DNA of 64,000 bases from Bacteroidales bacterium (GTDB lineage Bacteria > Bacteroidota > Bacteroidia > Bacteroidales > P3): positions 48,292-112,291 of the forward strand of contig JAFVBB010000008.1 in assembly GCA_017480225.1 (NCBI GenBank), given 5' to 3'. The notes under the pieces were generated by a model. The model did not search any database. It saw only the letters and a program-made list of their open reading frames with translations, and was not told the origin of the DNA. The position numbers and the translations under genes were made by a program. Below, piece after piece: positions 9,105 to 18,040 of the stretch; position 1 is the stretch's first letter, and each line of letters starts with the position of its first letter.

Positions 9105-9908
9105 ATGAAAGAAATAAATTCAACAGGAGAACTTAAACAGATAGGACTTGAAATACTGTTGTCTGTACATCAGTTCTGCGAAGACCATCATATTATGTAT
9201 TCTCTGGCCTGTGGAACGCTCATTGGAGCCGTAAGGCACCAAGGTTTCATACCATGGGACGATGATGTTGATATCTACATGTTGCGCAATGACTATAACC
9301 GATTCCTTGACATTTATCATGATGAAACGGGACACTATCAGGCCATATCGTTGGAAACGTCGAAAGACTGGAAACAACCGTACGCTAAAGTCTTCGACAC
9401 TCATACGCTGTTAATTGAGCAGTCTAACACAAATGTTGATGGTGTTGGATTTGGTATTGATGTGTTTCCTATTGATGCAGCTCCTGATTCTTTAGCAGAC
9501 TGGCAGAAGTACGAAAAGCGCAGAGTCTTACTGCAAAGACTTTTTGGCATGAAGAAAATGGTATGGAGAGAAGGCCGCTCCTTAGCCAAGAACATATTCT
9601 TATACATGATGAAATTTTTCTTGCTACCTTTCTCTATGCGGTCCATGGCTAAGATGATTGACAGGTATGCAAAGAAATACAACGATATGTCCACATCCTA
9701 CCTTGCAGAGAGCTGTTTTGGAAATCCGAACAACCGTTTTGCCCATGCAGATTTCTCAACTTCTGTTGACATATATTTTCAAGGGCATCAGTTGAAAGCA
9801 ATGAATGGCTTTGAAAACTATCTCCGAGCTTTCTATGGGGATTACATGAAACTGCCCCCTAAAGAGCAACGAATAACGCATCATGCATTCAAGGTTTTTT
9901 GGACGTAA
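9105..9908 (+). CDS. LicD family phosphotransferase 4
   Basis: A 267-residue LicD protein with [39 protein letters not shown] and a complete C-terminus (GDYMKLPPKEQ then an HHAFKVFWT tail). It has no long homopolymer. Its intact tail is the internal standard that shows licD 2 is frameshifted. Four LicD copies in 9 kb suggest several acceptor sugars or positions for one headgroup, or alternation between them (inference). Confidence 0.87.
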   Translation: MKEINSTGELKQIGLEILLSVHQFCEDHHIMYSLACGTLIGAVRHQGFIPWDDDVDIYMLRNDYNRFLDIYHDETGHYQAISLETSKDWKQPYAKVFDTHTLLIEQSNTNVDGVGFGIDVFPIDAAPDSLADWQKYEKRRVLLQRLFGMKKMVWREGRSLAKNIFLYMMKFFLLPFSMRSMAKMIDRYAKKYNDMSTSYLAESCFGNPNNRFAHADFSTSVDIYFQGHQLKAMNGFENYLRAFYGDYMKLPPKEQRITHHAFKVFWT

Positions 9909-9921
9909 ATATGAAACGACA

Positions 9922-11238
9922 ATGGAACAAGTTAAATCATTAAATATAATAAAGTATTCCGTCTTCTTCTTGTCCTTCGTTTTGATGATCTTGCCGGGGA
10001 TTACAAATAAAGAACTGGCTGATTTCCACATGTATCTGTTAGGTATATTGTTTTTGACAGAAATTAGACAAGTAAAAGCAATTTCATTGTATTCTGTTTG
10101 GATTGCAGGATTCATATATATCATATTGTCTGAGATGATACTAAGCCCAGAAGGAGATGATTTTAACTGGACTGTACGCTATCTTTTGTCGGCAAATAAT
10201 GTTGTATTAATAGGCTATTCAATAGCAGCAAATAAACAATTGTACAAATATAAGAAAACAAATTTCTCTACAAGATCGCAGTTCTTCCCGTTTTTGTTAG
10301 CTTTATTGACAATCTTTTATTTGTACAACATGTTTCCAAAGGTTTCTATGAGTTATTTTTATGGACGACAATTAGTGTCAACGATGGGAAGTGGTACTCT
10401 CAAAGGCTCGTTGAATAGTGCTTTGGGATTAATTTTGCCAGCATTGATAGCTTATTATGTTGTTCACATAAAAAAAAGTTCCAAATGGGTGGCTTTAGCA
10501 TTTGTTCTCCCTATTTTCTTATTTCTAATTATACTATCAACCCGTTTTAAATTATTATTCTCTGTTATCCCATTTTTCTTAGTAAGCGGATTTCTAAATT
10601 TTGATAAAGTCAATCTGAAGTCAATGGTTCTTCTTCTTTTTGCTGTAGTTGTTCTTAGTTTGATTTCACAATTAACAAAGATAAATAGAAATGAATCTTA
10701 CCAGAATCGCTGGGAAAATCTCTCAGAAAGGAAAATGGTAAATGGCAATTTGGCTGAAATTATAGCTAATCAATGTTCCCCAGAAGGTTGTGTAGCAATG
10801 ACACGATTGGCTGAAAGATATTTTGAAGATCATGAACATACGTACGGTAAGAGTATAGGCTTCATTACATATTTCTGGGTACCACGAGCTATTTGGCCTG
10901 ACAAGCCTACACAGGTAGACCACTGGTTGCCAAGATACTTTAATCCGAATATGGCTGATACGGCTTCAACAGCGTCAGGGTTTACAGGAGAGTTAAGGGC
11001 TGATTTTGGATATTTATCTTACTTTTTCTTGTTTCTGCTGGGCGTTCTTCTAAAGCGTTGTAATTATTATCTGATGTTTTATAACTATGGACGATCTCCA
11101 TGTTACGAGTCAATCTATGCTTCACTCCTTATTCCAACAACCTTCTTCAGCTTACGAGGTCTAAACCTTTCCATCACAACGTATATTTGTGCAGTTTTGT
11201 TACTTTTGTTAATATCAAAATTTATTGGTGTCCGATAA
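9922..11238 (+). CDS. wzy: O-antigen/capsule polymerase-like membrane protein (Wzy)
   Basis: About 438 residues, AT-rich and polytopic, with a large hydrophilic loop (about residues 255-350) as in Wzy polymerases that join repeat units in the periplasm. ATG 9922 is chosen; a start at 9883 would overlap licD 4 by 26 bases. The gene is interrupted three codons from its end by an insertion sequence, whose terminal inverted repeat supplies the last residues (IGVR) and the stop. Excising the element and one copy of the 11-base target repeat restores the ending KSS and a TAA. The polymerase is thus essentially whole. Confidence 0.75.
   Translation: MEQVKSLNIIKYSVFFLSFVLMILPGITNKELADFHMYLLGILFLTEIRQVKAISLYSVWIAGFIYIILSEMILSPEGDDFNWTVRYLLSANNVVLIGYSIAANKQLYKYKKTNFSTRSQFFPFLLALLTIFYLYNMFPKVSMSYFYGRQLVSTMGSGTLKGSLNSALGLILPALIAYYVVHIKKSSKWVALAFVLPIFLFLIILSTRFKLLFSVIPFFLVSGFLNFDKVNLKSMVLLLFAVVVLSLISQLTKINRNESYQNRWENLSERKMVNGNLAEIIANQCSPEGCVAMTRLAERYFEDHEHTYGKSIGFITYFWVPRAIWPDKPTQVDHWLPRYFNPNMADTASTASGFTGELRADFGYLSYFFLFLLGVLLKRCNYYLMFYNYGRSPCYESIYASLLIPTTFFSLRGLNLSITTYICAVLLLLLISKFIGVR
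11214..11224 (+). repeat. Target-site duplication, left copy (ATCAAAATTTA)
   Basis: An 11-base direct repeat bordering the insertion element; the identical right copy is at 12644-12654. Eleven bases lies in the range usual for IS4-type elements. Confidence 0.8.
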
Positions 11239-11250
11239 AAATATAAGTGG

Positions 11251-11292
11251 TATCATTCCTCTATATCAAATCGTTGATATAGAGGGATGATA
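11251..11292. terminator. Long hairpin inside the left end of the insertion element
   Basis: Two 19-base arms (11251-11269 and 11274-11292) pair along their whole length, with one G-U, around the loop ATCG. It lies between the transposase stop and the element end, immediately after wzy. It would stall transcription in both directions. No clear T tract follows, so intrinsic termination is inferred. Confidence 0.55.
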
Positions 11293-11331
11293 GTGCTGGC
11301 GAAACAGCAGTCGGGGAAATCAAGCCCCACC

Positions 11332-12530
11332 TCAAAACTGTAAAACCAGCTGCCCTGTGTCAGTCTCGCATCGTTCAGCGTTGATCCTTTCCCATGTCCG
11401 TTCCGGATTTTCAAGGAAACTGAATATGTCGACGTAGTATATCAGCACTTGCCTGACGGCGGTGACGAGGTTTGAGAATGCCCAATGATGTTTGACTTTA
11501 CGTTTCACCACCGTGAGCAACAGGTTGGCTATCAAACATACCCATACCTGCGATTCTATTGCATTGACGCTTTCACCGTAGAAATATTTTAGTGGGAAAT
11601 TCTGTTTGAGTTGCTTAAAGAGTACTTCTATCTGCCATCGGTCGTCATAAATAGCAATGAATTCCTGCTCGGACAGGTCGAAGTTGTTGGTCAATAGTGT
11701 GGCATAGCTCCCATCTTTGTGCCAATATTGTATCATGCGAGCTGTATGAGTGACATCGCCCTTGGTAAACTGTACTTTTCTGGTGCTCATCTCCACCTGT
11801 GCGTCAGGAGTTATCAGCATTGTAGACTCAAGGGTGTGAAAAGTTAGATTTTTCTTCATTTTGGTAACATAGAACACATGTTCCTGTGTAAGCCTCTCCA
11901 ACTCCGAGTAGTCGATGTAAGCTCTGTCCATGGCAATGAAAGAGCCTTCAGGAAGATGAAGATTTTTTAGTGTACCTATGTCGTGAGTGGCAGCGGAAGT
12001 GAAGTTCACAAAATGCTGAGCCCATTCGTCATACTTGATGACACAATGAGCCTTGATGCCGCCTTTTTTCTTGCCGTGCTTCGGGTTACGACCTGCCCCT
12101 TTCAAGATGTTTGAAAATAATGTTATTGTCGTAGAATCAATAATATACAATTGCCTCTGTGTCTCAGTGAGCTGGCTGTCCGATAAAAGATGCTTGTACT
12201 GCTTGTATAGTTGATTGTAAATATCCCTGAAGAACAGGCTACTGCGACGATTGTTTGCATCAGAGAGGGTGCTACGCTTAATCATGTAGTTCACTCCAAG
12301 GTGTTGGAGTTTGTTTGCCTCGGCCAGCATGCCTACAACAATCTCTCTCAGAGTGTCAAAACGCATCAATACAGCAAACAAAAAAGCCACAAAATAGGTT
12401 TAACCATCCAGTTTTTTACGTACCTGTTGTATCCTCCATCGGAACTTATCTTTCTGATTTTCTCGCGGTTTACGAGATTTAACAATTGAACATAGACTGG
12501 CTGTCCGATAAAATGTGTATCTTTGCTCAT
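11332..12530 (-). pseudogene. IS4-family DDE transposase, disrupted near the N-terminus
   Basis: The natural start is ATG at 12530 (MSKDTHFIGQPVY). The frame breaks at a run of six A near 12416-12421, where seven A would continue into the downstream frame. That frame then also meets a TAA at 12400-12402 before entering the long open part (12390 to 11332). The open part contains the DDE core: IDSTTITLF, IAMDRAYIDY, and the IS4 signature YDDRWQIEVLFKQLK. The A run reads A AAA AAC in the zero frame, a slippery heptamer. A -1 shift would nevertheless end at the TAA four codons later, so the gene is judged dead. Confidence 0.8.
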
Positions 12531-12557
12531 GATTACTTTGTTTGTGTTTTACGACTG

Positions 12558-12565
12558 CAAAGGTA
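12558..12565 (-). promoter_or_regulatory. Putative -7 box for the transposase
   Basis: Reads TACCTTTG on the minus strand, fitting the Bacteroidetes TAnnTTTG consensus, 28 bases upstream of the natural transposase start. No clean -33 TTTG is seen at the right distance. Confidence 0.4.
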
Positions 12566-12643
12566 ATCAAAAGGGCTGAAATCACAAAATGGTTACAGCC
12601 CTAATCTTTTGCTATCCCGTGAAACTTTTATCGGACACCAATA

Positions 12644-12654
12644 ATCAAAATTTA
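12644..12654 (+). repeat. Target-site duplication, right copy (ATCAAAATTTA)
   Basis: Identical to 11214-11224; joining the sequence across the two copies rebuilds the 3' end of wzy. Confidence 0.8.
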
Positions 12655-12693
12655 AAAGTTCCTAACATAACATCAAGAAATATTCATACTATT

Positions 12694-12724
12694 TTTGTCA
12701 ATTCAAAATTAAATTGTACTTTTG
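12694..12724 (+). promoter_or_regulatory. Bacteroidetes-type promoter for the orphan gene pair
   Basis: TTTG at 12694-12697, a 19-base spacer, then TACTTTTG at 12717-12724. This is a full match to the -33/-7 pattern of Bacteroidetes sigma factor. The ATG of the next gene follows at 12742. It shows the pair is transcribed on its own rather than from the glycan operon. Confidence 0.75.
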
Positions 12725-12741
12725 CAAAACAAAAACAGAAG

Positions 12742-13176
12742 ATGGCACACGTATTTTCACAGCATACAATGACGAACGGCAAATTTGGCCCGTCTCCCAA
12801 CGGCCATTACTATATGCCAGCTCAATATCACAACCCCAATGCACCCAAGCGTAGCGACAAGACACGCTGGGCACTATCAAAGGATCAGCAATATGAGGTG
12901 TTTGAGATTGCCGATACACCTATAGGTGACAGGCAGTGCTGGATGAATGATGACCAAAGTGGACTTTACGGAATGCTGGATGGATGTGAGTATGTGCTGG
13001 GGAAAGACCATGGCGAACGACTGGCTTTCTTCCCACAAACAATGAATGTCAATGACCCGTGGCATGGCTATCCCATAGACAGCTTGGACTTGGGTGACGA
13101 CCTGATAGAATTTTGGCTTCAGCAGCAGCTCATTTCGAAGATAACTTACGGACGGCTAATTAGACACGAACTATGA
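12742..13176 (+). CDS. Hypothetical protein, first gene of an orphan pair
   Basis: 144 residues, no signal peptide or membrane segment, and no family recognised. The sequence is rich in aromatic residues, Asn, Pro and His in the first 40 residues, has a central patch WMNDDQSGLYGMLDGCEYVLG, and ends with an acidic-helical stretch (LDLGDDLIEFWLQQQ). ATG 12742 is chosen because it follows the promoter at 12694-12724; an upstream in-frame extension would begin inside the insertion element. It overlaps the next gene by four bases (ATGA), so the two are translationally coupled and probably work together. Confidence 0.7.
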   Translation: MAHVFSQHTMTNGKFGPSPNGHYYMPAQYHNPNAPKRSDKTRWALSKDQQYEVFEIADTPIGDRQCWMNDDQSGLYGMLDGCEYVLGKDHGERLAFFPQTMNVNDPWHGYPIDSLDLGDDLIEFWLQQQLISKITYGRLIRHEL

Positions 13177-14399
13177 ACACGCTAAACTTTACCATCAAAG
13201 CAAAAACCGTAGACAGCTATCTGTACGGTGGCTACCTCTTTCTCTTGATGGAGGATGGACGGATATTGTATGTGTCTTACCATAGAATGATTCACATGCT
13301 GTGCGCGAAATATCCGCAGTTTGAGCGTCTCATAAAACTGGCCTTCCTTCACAATGAATATTTCAAGAGCAAGTCAGTACAGCTGATTCTTGGCATTGAA
13401 GAACTGAAAAATGCAGTAAAGGATTTGTGGAACAAAGCCGCCAAGGAAGTAGTCTTTGAAGTCGATTTCAACGACATTGAGGAGTATTGCCATTCTATGG
13501 GAACATGGAACAGTCTGCCACTTGATGTCTATATGTACGACTTGCGCATGTATATTGCCAGCAAGGAGGGCGTGATGGAGTCGAGACTGAATCCTGATTT
13601 CAACGATAAATACTATCGTCTGCGACCCACTCGCTTTGAGAAGTGTTTTGACTCAAAGGTGGTCTCGCTCAGTGCTCGCGCTGGCAAAGTTGTGCTGTCG
13701 GCAGATAGAGAGGGGCTCTTCTATGCCGATGCACTTGTTGAGAACCAGCGTGTGCGAGTCAGCGACAACAGCAATGTGCCCGGTCGTTCGCTGCGTACAG
13801 GCTGGAGCGACTTCGACGTGATTAACTATGAATCGGCCAGGCAGTTCCGCTACCTTGCTAACGAGACGGCCAACACCGACAGACTTTCTTCTGACAGGTT
13901 CCGCTTTGGAGACAAGATAGAGCGCAAGGAGATTACGAGTTTTGCCACTGCCACTTTTGAGATGGCCGATATGATGGAACATGCGAGCATCGACAAAGAA
14001 CAAATTCGTTTCTGTTTCAACAGTAAAGGACGCAGCTTCTTTGTGATGAATGACGGCTCTTTTGTGAACATCAAAATCAAGAAAACAGACGATGCTCCCA
14101 TCAAGTACTCATCGGTTTCCAGACAATTGCCGCAGCTTGGCAATTCTGGTGGCGTAGCGAGTCCATTGAAAGCCGCCATTGTTCCTAATGGTTGCGTGGT
14201 GGAATTCTTCGACAAAGTGGTGCTTTACCAAAGTGGTGAGGCACAGGTGTTGGAGCATAACCCAGTCTACAGCATACGAACCTACATGGGTTCAAGAAAT
14301 TACACAGACATCGTAACTGTTACGAAAGAAGATGCGGTCTCTTTCCATTCGGTAGATGTGTTCAACACCATTAACTCTACAAGAATGTTCCCTGTATGA
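13173..14399 (+). CDS. Hypothetical protein with propeller-like repeated strands, second gene of the pair
   Basis: 408 residues, soluble, family not recognised. Several stretches share a pattern of a beta hairpin with a Gly-Asp/Asn-Gly turn: GYLFLLMEDGRILYV near residue 16, GKVVLSADREGLFYA near 170, GRSFFVMNDGSFVNI near 288, and GCVVEFFDKVVLYQSGEA near 336. This could be a beta-propeller or a series of similar sensor modules, but no WD or Kelch signature is present. It is coupled to the upstream gene by ATGA overlap. Neither protein resembles a glycan enzyme, although both sit inside the glycan cluster. Confidence 0.7.
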   Translation: MNTLNFTIKAKTVDSYLYGGYLFLLMEDGRILYVSYHRMIHMLCAKYPQFERLIKLAFLHNEYFKSKSVQLILGIEELKNAVKDLWNKAAKEVVFEVDFNDIEEYCHSMGTWNSLPLDVYMYDLRMYIASKEGVMESRLNPDFNDKYYRLRPTRFEKCFDSKVVSLSARAGKVVLSADREGLFYADALVENQRVRVSDNSNVPGRSLRTGWSDFDVINYESARQFRYLANETANTDRLSSDRFRFGDKIERKEITSFATATFEMADMMEHASIDKEQIRFCFNSKGRSFFVMNDGSFVNIKIKKTDDAPIKYSSVSRQLPQLGNSGGVASPLKAAIVPNGCVVEFFDKVVLYQSGEAQVLEHNPVYSIRTYMGSRNYTDIVTVTKEDAVSFHSVDVFNTINSTRMFPV

Positions 14400-14517
14400 A
14401 GAAGTTATTTGAATAACCTTTCTTCTTTGAACTGACAGATAAATAAATTGTATCCCCCTTACAAAGGTCACCTCGAAAGAGTGTGACCCTCTGTGGCATG
14501 GGGGGCCTATCATCAGC

Positions 14518-15642
14518 ATGAATTTTTTGATAAATTCCTCAAACTCAAAAGGAGGCGGGGGCATTCAGGTGACAGACTCTGTCTGCTGCCTGCTGAACCG
14601 CTACCCGCAACACCAGTTTGTTGTGGTGCTATCAAGCTTTCTGGCAAAGACTAAAGCACGAATAGCTGGATATGACAACGTAAAGATTGTAGACTACGAC
14701 ATAAAAAACAATGCCAGAACGTTGCTGTTTGGACGTGACAAGATGCTTGACAAGCTGGTTAGCGATTATCGTATTGATGCCGTACTAACAGTGTTTGGCC
14801 CTTCACGATGGCAACCACGTTGTCCACATCTTTGTGGCTTTGCCAGGCCCCATCTGGTACTGCCTGAATCGCCATTCTTCCAGCATGTGTCTTGGAAAGA
14901 CCGTTTGAAGTATAAGGTGTGGACTTATTACTTCCGCAGGAGTTCGAAAGTGTTCTATACGGAGAATCCTTATATCACTGAGCGATTCCAGCAGTTGATG
15001 GGAAAGAGAGTGAAAGTCCATACAGTTACGAACTACTACAACCAAGTGTATGACCATCCAGAGAACTGGGGGCATGGCTATAGTCTGCCTTCTTTTGAAG
15101 GAACAACCCTGCTCACCGTGTCAAGTTGGAATGCACACAAGAACTTCCCCATTATGGCTGACATCTGTAGTTATATGGATGCTCACCATCCTGATTTCAG
15201 ATTCCGCTTCGTGCTGACCATTCCGATGGAGAGAGCTACGTTCATTCCTGAAGAATACAAGCATCATTTCGTCATCCTTGGGCTGGTAGATGTAACAGAG
15301 TGCCCCCACCTGTATGAACAGGCAGACATTATGTTCATGCCCACGCTGCTGGAATGTTTCTCAGCTACCTATCCGGAGGCCATGCGAATGGAGGTGCCCA
15401 TCGTCACCACCGACCTGGAGTTTGCACGCGGTCTGTGTGGCGAAGCTGCCTGCTATTATAGCGCAGTTGATGCAGCTGCAGCATCTGAGGCCATCTATAA
15501 GGTGGCAACAGAAAAAGGCTATGCACAGCAATTGACAGAAAAAGGAAAAGAACAATTGAATAATTTTGACAATTATGAGCAACGCACAGCAAAACTCATC
15601 AAGCTGCTGGAAGAATTGTCGAGCAAAAAGGAAGTTTTGTGA
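14518..15642 (+). CDS. Family 4 glycosyltransferase
   Basis: 374 residues with GT-B fold character. The N-terminal half has a glycine-rich loop after the first strand (NSSNSKGGGGIQVT) and the C-terminal half has the donor-site motif LLECFSATYPEAMRMEVPIV, containing the E-x7-E pair of GT4 retaining transferases. It probably adds one sugar of the repeat unit at the cytoplasmic face. It is the first gene after the orphan pair (118-base gap) and overlaps the next gene by four bases (GTGA), restarting the glycan operon. Confidence 0.88.
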   Translation: MNFLINSSNSKGGGGIQVTDSVCCLLNRYPQHQFVVVLSSFLAKTKARIAGYDNVKIVDYDIKNNARTLLFGRDKMLDKLVSDYRIDAVLTVFGPSRWQPRCPHLCGFARPHLVLPESPFFQHVSWKDRLKYKVWTYYFRRSSKVFYTENPYITERFQQLMGKRVKVHTVTNYYNQVYDHPENWGHGYSLPSFEGTTLLTVSSWNAHKNFPIMADICSYMDAHHPDFRFRFVLTIPMERATFIPEEYKHHFVILGLVDVTECPHLYEQADIMFMPTLLECFSATYPEAMRMEVPIVTTDLEFARGLCGEAACYYSAVDAAAASEAIYKVATEKGYAQQLTEKGKEQLNNFDNYEQRTAKLIKLLEELSSKKEVL

Positions 15643-16841
15643 AAAAGAGAATATTAATCATATCCGCAGTATTTCCTCCAGAGCAGGTTACTTCTGCTTT
15701 CCTCAACTATGACTTGGCTCATGAGTTGGCGAAGGAGTATGAGGTGACTGTGCTTAGGCCATATCCTACCAGACCAATCGGTGTGAAGTTTGAGAGTACG
15801 GAGGTTGAGGACAAGTCGTTCAGGACGATACTTGTGGATTCTTATACTCATCCGCAGTCTGAACTGACGGGACGCTTCAAGGAGAGCAACGATTTTGGAA
15901 AGAAATCTGTAGAATATATAGAGAAGCATCATGGTGAAATAGATTTTGTCTATAACGACGGATGGCAACTGTTCGGGCTTTATCGGGTGGCAAAGGCCTG
16001 TAAGAAATATGGTATACCTTATATGGTCCCCATACAGGATATTTATCCGGAATGTCTTTTTACCAATAAGAATTATCCAGGTCTGTTGAAAAGGATGATT
16101 GGGAGTGTATTGTTGCCCATTGACAAATATTATCAAAAACATGCAGCTTGCGTCAGGACCATATCTGTGGAGATGCGCAACTACTTGGCTGAAACCAGAG
16201 GAGTGGCTAAAGAGAACTATCTTGTGGTTAATAACTGGCAGAACGATGCTGACTTCCTGAAGGAATACCCCAAGCGCACGGATGACGGAAAGATAATCTA
16301 TGCGTACGTGGGAAGCATCAATGAACATGCCAATGTTGACTTAATGATAAAGGCCTTTAATGAAGCTGCAATCCCCAATAGTGAGTTCAGAATATATGGA
16401 GGTGGAAATAAAAAGGAGGAATGTGTGAATCTGGCCAAGGGGCTTGGCATGACGAACGTGGTTTTTGAACAAGTGAGCAGGGACAAAGTGGCCTATGTGC
16501 AGTCTCTGGCCGACGTGCTTGTCATGGCGCTTCCTACAGGAAATGGCAACTTGTGTCTTCCTTCCAAGTTGACATCGTATATGTTGTCTGGCAAAGCAAT
16601 ATTGGCCAGTGTGGATGAAGACAGCGCAACAACACGGATTCTGAAAGAAAACGTGTGTGGCATCATCGTTCCCCCTGACGACCTGGATTCGCTGACTAAA
16701 GCGTTTAGAGATTATGGGGAAATGGATGGTGAAGCACTCTGCGCAATGGGAAAGAACAGCAAGGCTTACGCAATGAATAATCTAACCCGCGAGATAAACC
16801 TGCAAAAAGTAGTGAGTAGAATAAAAACCATATTATCATAA
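15639..16841 (+). CDS. Family 4 glycosyltransferase (WbuB-like)
   Basis: 400 residues with a GTG start overlapping the previous stop (GTGA). The N-terminus ISAVFPPEQVTSA and the C-terminal donor-binding segment GNLCLPSKLTSYMLSGKAILAS are typical of WbuB/WcaI-like GT4 enzymes, which are commonly found in Bacteroidales glycan loci. Substrate cannot be read from sequence. The stop shares one base with the start of the next gene (TAATG). Confidence 0.86.
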   Translation: MKKRILIISAVFPPEQVTSAFLNYDLAHELAKEYEVTVLRPYPTRPIGVKFESTEVEDKSFRTILVDSYTHPQSELTGRFKESNDFGKKSVEYIEKHHGEIDFVYNDGWQLFGLYRVAKACKKYGIPYMVPIQDIYPECLFTNKNYPGLLKRMIGSVLLPIDKYYQKHAACVRTISVEMRNYLAETRGVAKENYLVVNNWQNDADFLKEYPKRTDDGKIIYAYVGSINEHANVDLMIKAFNEAAIPNSEFRIYGGGNKKEECVNLAKGLGMTNVVFEQVSRDKVAYVQSLADVLVMALPTGNGNLCLPSKLTSYMLSGKAILASVDEDSATTRILKENVCGIIVPPDDLDSLTKAFRDYGEMDGEALCAMGKNSKAYAMNNLTREINLQKVVSRIKTILS

Positions 16842-18025
16842 TGGCAGAAGAGAAACAAATGCATGGCTTTAGGGCTAGACTTGATTATGCGCTAAAGCAC
16901 AATTATTTTATCAATAAGGCTTTCCGTAGTTCCATGAGTGCGTTTATGCGGGCTTGGGGCCACTTTGTTCCCATGGATGACAAGATGATTATCTTTAGTG
17001 GACATACCAGAAAGTATAGCGACAGTCCTCGTGCTATCTATGAATATATGATTACACATCCAGAGTACAAGGATTATAAATATGTTTGGGCACTGGAAGA
17101 CCCAGAACACGTAGATGTACCCGGGCCTGCCATCAAAATAAAAGCAGACACGCCAGAATATTTCAAATATACACTGAAAGCGAAATATTGGATAACTTGC
17201 GTTAATATAGAGCGTAGTCTCCACTACAAAAAGAAGAAATGCGTCTATCTTAACACGTGGCATGGCGTGGCTTTTAACTGCATAGGAAATGCTGCTGGTG
17301 GTCGTAAGGACTATGATTTCAGCAATACTGATTTCTGGTGTTATGAAAGCGAGTATCAGAAGGAGATATTCAAACGCGATTTGAATGTAAGAGAAGAAGC
17401 ACTGATACCTTCTGGACTTCCTCGTAATGACGGGCTGTATCATGTAACGAAAGATGAAGTAGTTGCCCTAAAGAAGAAGCTTGGGCTGCCGCTTGATAAA
17501 AAGGTTTTGATGTATGCACCTACTTGGCGTGACAGCTACGACAAGGGCGCGTCTTACGCCATCAAGCCTCCTATGGATTTGAAGAAGTGGGAAGAGAAGT
17601 TAAAGGATGAGTATGTTCTTCTGTTCAGAACTCATGCTTATACAACCAAACTCCTTGGAGTCGAGTTCGATGATTTCTGCCTGGATTATACCTCCTATCC
17701 TGTTATTAACGACTTGTTTAAGGTTGCAGATATCCTGATTTCGGACTATTCTGCCTGCATCGCAGACTATTCTATCTTGGAACGTCCCGTGATTTGCTTT
17801 GCATACGACTATGACGATTATAAGTCAACACGAGGATTGTATATTGACTTTGCGAAAGACATGCCCAACGGAATCCTTGAAACAGAAGATAAGGTCATTA
17901 ATCATATTCTGACAATAAACTATCAGGCAGAATGTGAGAAGACAAGGGATATGATTAAGAACAGGTTTACTTATCTTGGTGGTCATGCCACTGAGATGTG
18001 TGTTGAGAAAATGTTTAAAAACTAA
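16841..18025 (+). CDS. CDP-glycerol:glycerophosphotransferase family protein (TagB/TagF-like)
   Basis: 394 residues. The hallmarks of the family are present: NTWHGVAFNCIG with the catalytic-site His, YAPTWRDSYD, LFRTHAYTT, and SDYSACIADYSILERP. These enzymes move a glycerol-phosphate or related polyol phosphate from a CDP donor to a sugar. The next two genes are an aminotransferase and a cytidylyltransferase fusion, which could make the CDP-linked donor. This suggests a phosphodiester substituent or bridge in the glycan, beyond the phosphonate (inference). Confidence 0.9.
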   Translation: MAEEKQMHGFRARLDYALKHNYFINKAFRSSMSAFMRAWGHFVPMDDKMIIFSGHTRKYSDSPRAIYEYMITHPEYKDYKYVWALEDPEHVDVPGPAIKIKADTPEYFKYTLKAKYWITCVNIERSLHYKKKKCVYLNTWHGVAFNCIGNAAGGRKDYDFSNTDFWCYESEYQKEIFKRDLNVREEALIPSGLPRNDGLYHVTKDEVVALKKKLGLPLDKKVLMYAPTWRDSYDKGASYAIKPPMDLKKWEEKLKDEYVLLFRTHAYTTKLLGVEFDDFCLDYTSYPVINDLFKVADILISDYSACIADYSILERPVICFAYDYDDYKSTRGLYIDFAKDMPNGILETEDKVINHILTINYQAECEKTRDMIKNRFTYLGGHATEMCVEKMFKN

Positions 18026-18040
18026 AAACGGAATAATATA

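Larger units (their letters stand above)
11225..12643 (-). mobile_element. IS4-type insertion sequence, about 1.42 kb
   Basis: The element is bounded by a perfect 16-base inverted repeat TTGGTGTCCGATAAAA (11225-11240, inverted at 12626-12641) and flanked by the 11-base duplication ATCAAAATTTA. It contains one transposase gene on the minus strand, which is broken. It sits inside the last codons of wzy and separates the polymerase from the orphan gene pair, which has its own promoter just beyond the right end. Intact target repeats suggest a fairly recent insertion, yet the transposase has two lesions, so this copy probably cannot move by itself. Confidence 0.88.
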
